Origin: Ignavibacterium sp.
Lineage (GTDB): Bacteria; Bacteroidota; Ignavibacteria; Ignavibacteriales; Ignavibacteriaceae
NCBI GenBank assembly: GCA_032027145.1
Contig: JAVSMP010000001.1
Coordinates: 124,001 to 188,000 of the forward strand
Length of the DNA stretch: 64,000 bases
Direction: 5' to 3'
The position numbers and the translations under genes are program-made. Shown one piece after another: positions 61,938 to 64,000 of this stretch. Numbering within the stretch: position 1 is the stretch's first letter; each line of letters starts with the position of its first letter. The notes beneath the pieces are model-generated. The model was given only the letters and a program-made list of their open reading frames with translations. It made no database searches and had not been told where the DNA came from.

Positions 61938-64000
61938 ATGCGCAAATTAATTCTTACAGTTTTAACTGTGGTCTTTTCAATAAGTTTAGGCTACTCTCAG
62001 GTTACCACCTTATGGGAAAAATCTGTAACTGCCGGATCAAATCCTTTCTGGAATACGGGTAGTTTAACCAGAGGAATAAGCTTTGGTACTGTTGGCGGTA
62101 ATAATTATTTCTTCGTTGTAACACGTAATGCCAGCTTAGGTGGAAAGCAAATCATTTATTATGATGCTTTAACCGGTGATTCGCTTGGTCAACTTGATAA
62201 TACTGGTATAACTGGTGGTGTGGCGGTTGTAAATGATGTAGAAGTTTCGTCAGATGGAAAAATATTCGTATCAAATATGACAACCAATGCTTCTGCAGAT
62301 GCATTTAAGGTCTATAAATATGATTCGCTATCAGCAGCTCCAGTCGTAGTTATTTCTTATAATACTTCCGCTGAGCGATTGGGTGATAAATTTACTGTAG
62401 AAGGTTCAACCGCAGATAATTCAATTATAATCTGGGCAGCTGACGCAGTAGCAAACTCAGGTGTAGTTCATAAATTTACAACAACTGATAATGGGGTTTC
62501 ATTTACTTCAACTATAGTTGATATCGGCTCACCTGCATCGGCTTCAAGTGCTGCTGTTGGACCATTGTCAGATGGTTCATTTTACTGGAATTCTCATGGC
62601 TCTGCCGCTTCTAAATATGACAACACAGGAACACTTATCGGCAGCATTCCAACTACAGTGTTAGGCACTGGTGGAAGTGCTATCAGAAACTTTGGAACCT
62701 TCTTGGGTAGTGAATACATTGTTGCAAATGCATTAGGCACCGGAATCGAAAATGCAAAAATAATTAAAGTGCCGGGTGGCGTACCTGCAAGTGCAGAATT
62801 GTTTGCACAAACTCCAATGCTTGGTACAAATTCAGCTGGCGGCTTAGGTGATGTTTCGATTCAAAAGATAAACAATTATACTTTTAATGTTTTTGTATTA
62901 AGCACAAACAATGGATTCGGTGCGTACCAGGTTGATTTAAGAACTCCATTGGCAGGTGATTACTACATCCCGCAAGGGGCAAATCCAAAAGGGTTCGCAA
63001 CAATTTTTGATGCAGTAGCATCATTAAATATCAATGGAGCTTCAGGCACAGTAAATTTCTTACTTGATGCTGATACTCTTAGAGAAAATTCTTTTACGTT
63101 CAATGCTAATTTGTCAACTGTTAACAATGTAGTTGTAAAACCAGCTCCGGGTAAAAATGTTGTATTAATAGTTACTCCTGGTGCTTCGATGGGAAATGGC
63201 AGCCAGATGATCGGGTTTGATAGAGGTTATGTAACATTTGATGGAAGTAATAATGGATCATCTACTCAAAATTTGATTGTTACAACTGAGACGAATGATG
63301 CACGAGTTCCATTTGGATTAAATACTTCAAATGCTGATACAGTAACAATTAAAAACTTAATCATAAAAAACATTTTTGATGTGGCACTTAATTTTAGATA
63401 TGGTGTTGTAATTAATGATAAGAATGATGTTTGGGGACTACATGTTGAAAACTGTCAGATTGGAACACCTGAGAAACCTGTAAGACGTGATGGTATTGCA
63501 CCCTGGGGAAGTTCAGCACCTAATCAATTTAGATTAATTAATAATGAAATTTACTGCGGAACTCGCGGTGTTGCTACTTTGTATCTGATTGATTCTGATA
63601 TTATTGGTAATAAAATAAATATACTTCCAACAACAGCGGCAGCAACTGATGCTTATAATCATGGTATATATATAACCGGTGCTAATGGTACAATCAATAT
63701 TAATGAGAATTACATTAATTGTCTTGAGAAAACTGTCAATGCCACCTCGTATTTAATCGGAATTGCATTTGCAGGAAACGGCAACACAGCTTCAGATGTT
63801 ATAAACGTATTTAATAATATGGTAAATGTTGGTGCCTCAAATGAAACACGCAATGTTTATGGAATTGGCTTACGTTCTGCACAACCAATGGGTAACTTAA
63901 AAATTTATCATAACACAATCGTAGTAAACGAAATGAGTTCACCATTAGTTAGCTATGCTATTGGTAATCATACAAATGGAACTGGCTCAGTTAATCTGGA
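61938..64000 (+). CDS. Secreted DUF4623-like protein, N-terminal part
   Basis: 687 codons visible, open to the right edge. The ATG at 61938 has a GAGGGA ribosome-binding site. A signal peptide (1-20, ending GYSQ) precedes a DUF4623-type domain (TTLWEKSVTAGSNPFWNTGSL, about 22-335). Residues about 340-687 resemble a beta-helix or Ig-like repeat region with many Asn-rich turns. A T9SS C-terminal domain is expected beyond the edge, but cannot be seen. Confidence 0.75.
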   Translation, partial: MRKLILTVLTVVFSISLGYSQVTTLWEKSVTAGSNPFWNTGSLTRGISFGTVGGNNYFFVVTRNASLGGKQIIYYDALTGDSLGQLDNTGITGGVAVVNDVEVSSDGKIFVSNMTTNASADAFKVYKYDSLSAAPVVVISYNTSAERLGDKFTVEGSTADNSIIIWAADAVANSGVVHKFTTTDNGVSFTSTIVDIGSPASASSAAVGPLSDGSFYWNSHGSAASKYDNTGTLIGSIPTTVLGTGGSAIRNFGTFLGSEYIVANALGTGIENAKIIKVPGGVPASAELFAQTPMLGTNSAGGLGDVSIQKINNYTFNVFVLSTNNGFGAYQVDLRTPLAGDYYIPQGANPKGFATIFDAVASLNINGASGTVNFLLDADTLRENSFTFNANLSTVNNVVVKPAPGKNVVLIVTPGASMGNGSQMIGFDRGYVTFDGSNNGSSTQNLIVTTETNDARVPFGLNTSNADTVTIKNLIIKNIFDVALNFRYGVVINDKNDVWGLHVENCQIGTPEKPVRRDGIAPWGSSAPNQFRLINNEIYCGTRGVATLYLIDSDIIGNKINILPTTAAATDAYNHGIYITGANGTININENYINCLEKTVNATSYLIGIAFAGNGNTASDVINVFNNMVNVGASNETRNVYGIGLRSAQPMGNLKIYHNTIVVNEMSSPLVSYAIGNHTNGTGSVNL

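Overview
The window looks like a chromosomal segment of a low-GC Bacteroidetes/Chlorobi-group bacterium, most likely an Ignavibacteria-type organism. Evidence: AT-rich DNA, several -7 promoter elements of the TAnnTTTG type, and many secreted proteins ending in a type IX secretion (T9SS) C-terminal domain with the core YPNPFNPST and a final K(M)IL motif. No rRNA, tRNA or CRISPR array was seen.

Layout. (1) 1-1750, minus strand: start of a FabH-like ketoacyl synthase, a FabG-like reductase and a GbsR/MarR regulator, with a perfect 18-bp palindrome before the reductase and a near copy before the regulator. (2) 1848-4785, minus strand: a LiaF-like membrane protein, a LytS-type histidine kinase and a LytTR response regulator. 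A 9-12-9 bp direct repeat of the LytTR operator type sits upstream of a promoter-like element. (3) 5302-6958: an OmpA-like outer-membrane protein and a tiny one-helix membrane protein. (4) 6983-13446, minus strand, and 15146-36948, plus strand: a large Wzy-dependent exopolysaccharide/capsule locus in two divergent arms around a 1.7-kb gene-poor AT-rich region. The left arm has sugar-nucleotide enzymes (acetyltransferase, Gfo/Idh/MocA oxidoreductase, DegT aminotransferase, two epimerase/dehydratases) and the initiating phosphoglycosyltransferase. The right arm has a Wza-like export protein, a Wzc-like tyrosine kinase, a hexapeptide acyltransferase, an acyl carrier protein, two AsnB-type amidotransferases, a NadE-like ligase, a VOC protein, two NodB-type deacetylases, four glycosyltransferases, two FemAB/GNAT-type proteins, a Wzy polymerase/ligase and a Wzx flippase. 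(5) 36949-56733: an IS256 remnant followed by a run of secreted proteins: Ycf48-like repeat proteins, a cohesin-like protein, a deacetylase with a dockerin-like module, three beta-helix proteins (two sharing an apparently identical 2.1-kb core) and a DUF362 protein. (6) 56857-61664, minus strand: AMP-forming ligase, small membrane protein, and a two-subunit molybdenum hydroxylase. (7) 61938-end: start of a large secreted DUF4623-like protein.

Most unusual points. The exopolysaccharide locus combines a diacetamido-uronic-acid type sugar pathway with three predicted amide-forming enzymes, a dedicated acyl carrier protein and two FemAB proteins. This suggests a polymer carrying carboxamide and acyl or aminoacyl substituents. 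The secreted-protein region shows active gene remodelling: gene conversion between two beta-helix paralogues with different C-terminal domains, a dead T9SS-domain fragment interrupted by a small GC-rich palindromic element, and reuse of the same 3' end and terminator. A diversity-adapting surface region next to the exopolysaccharide locus is my inference.
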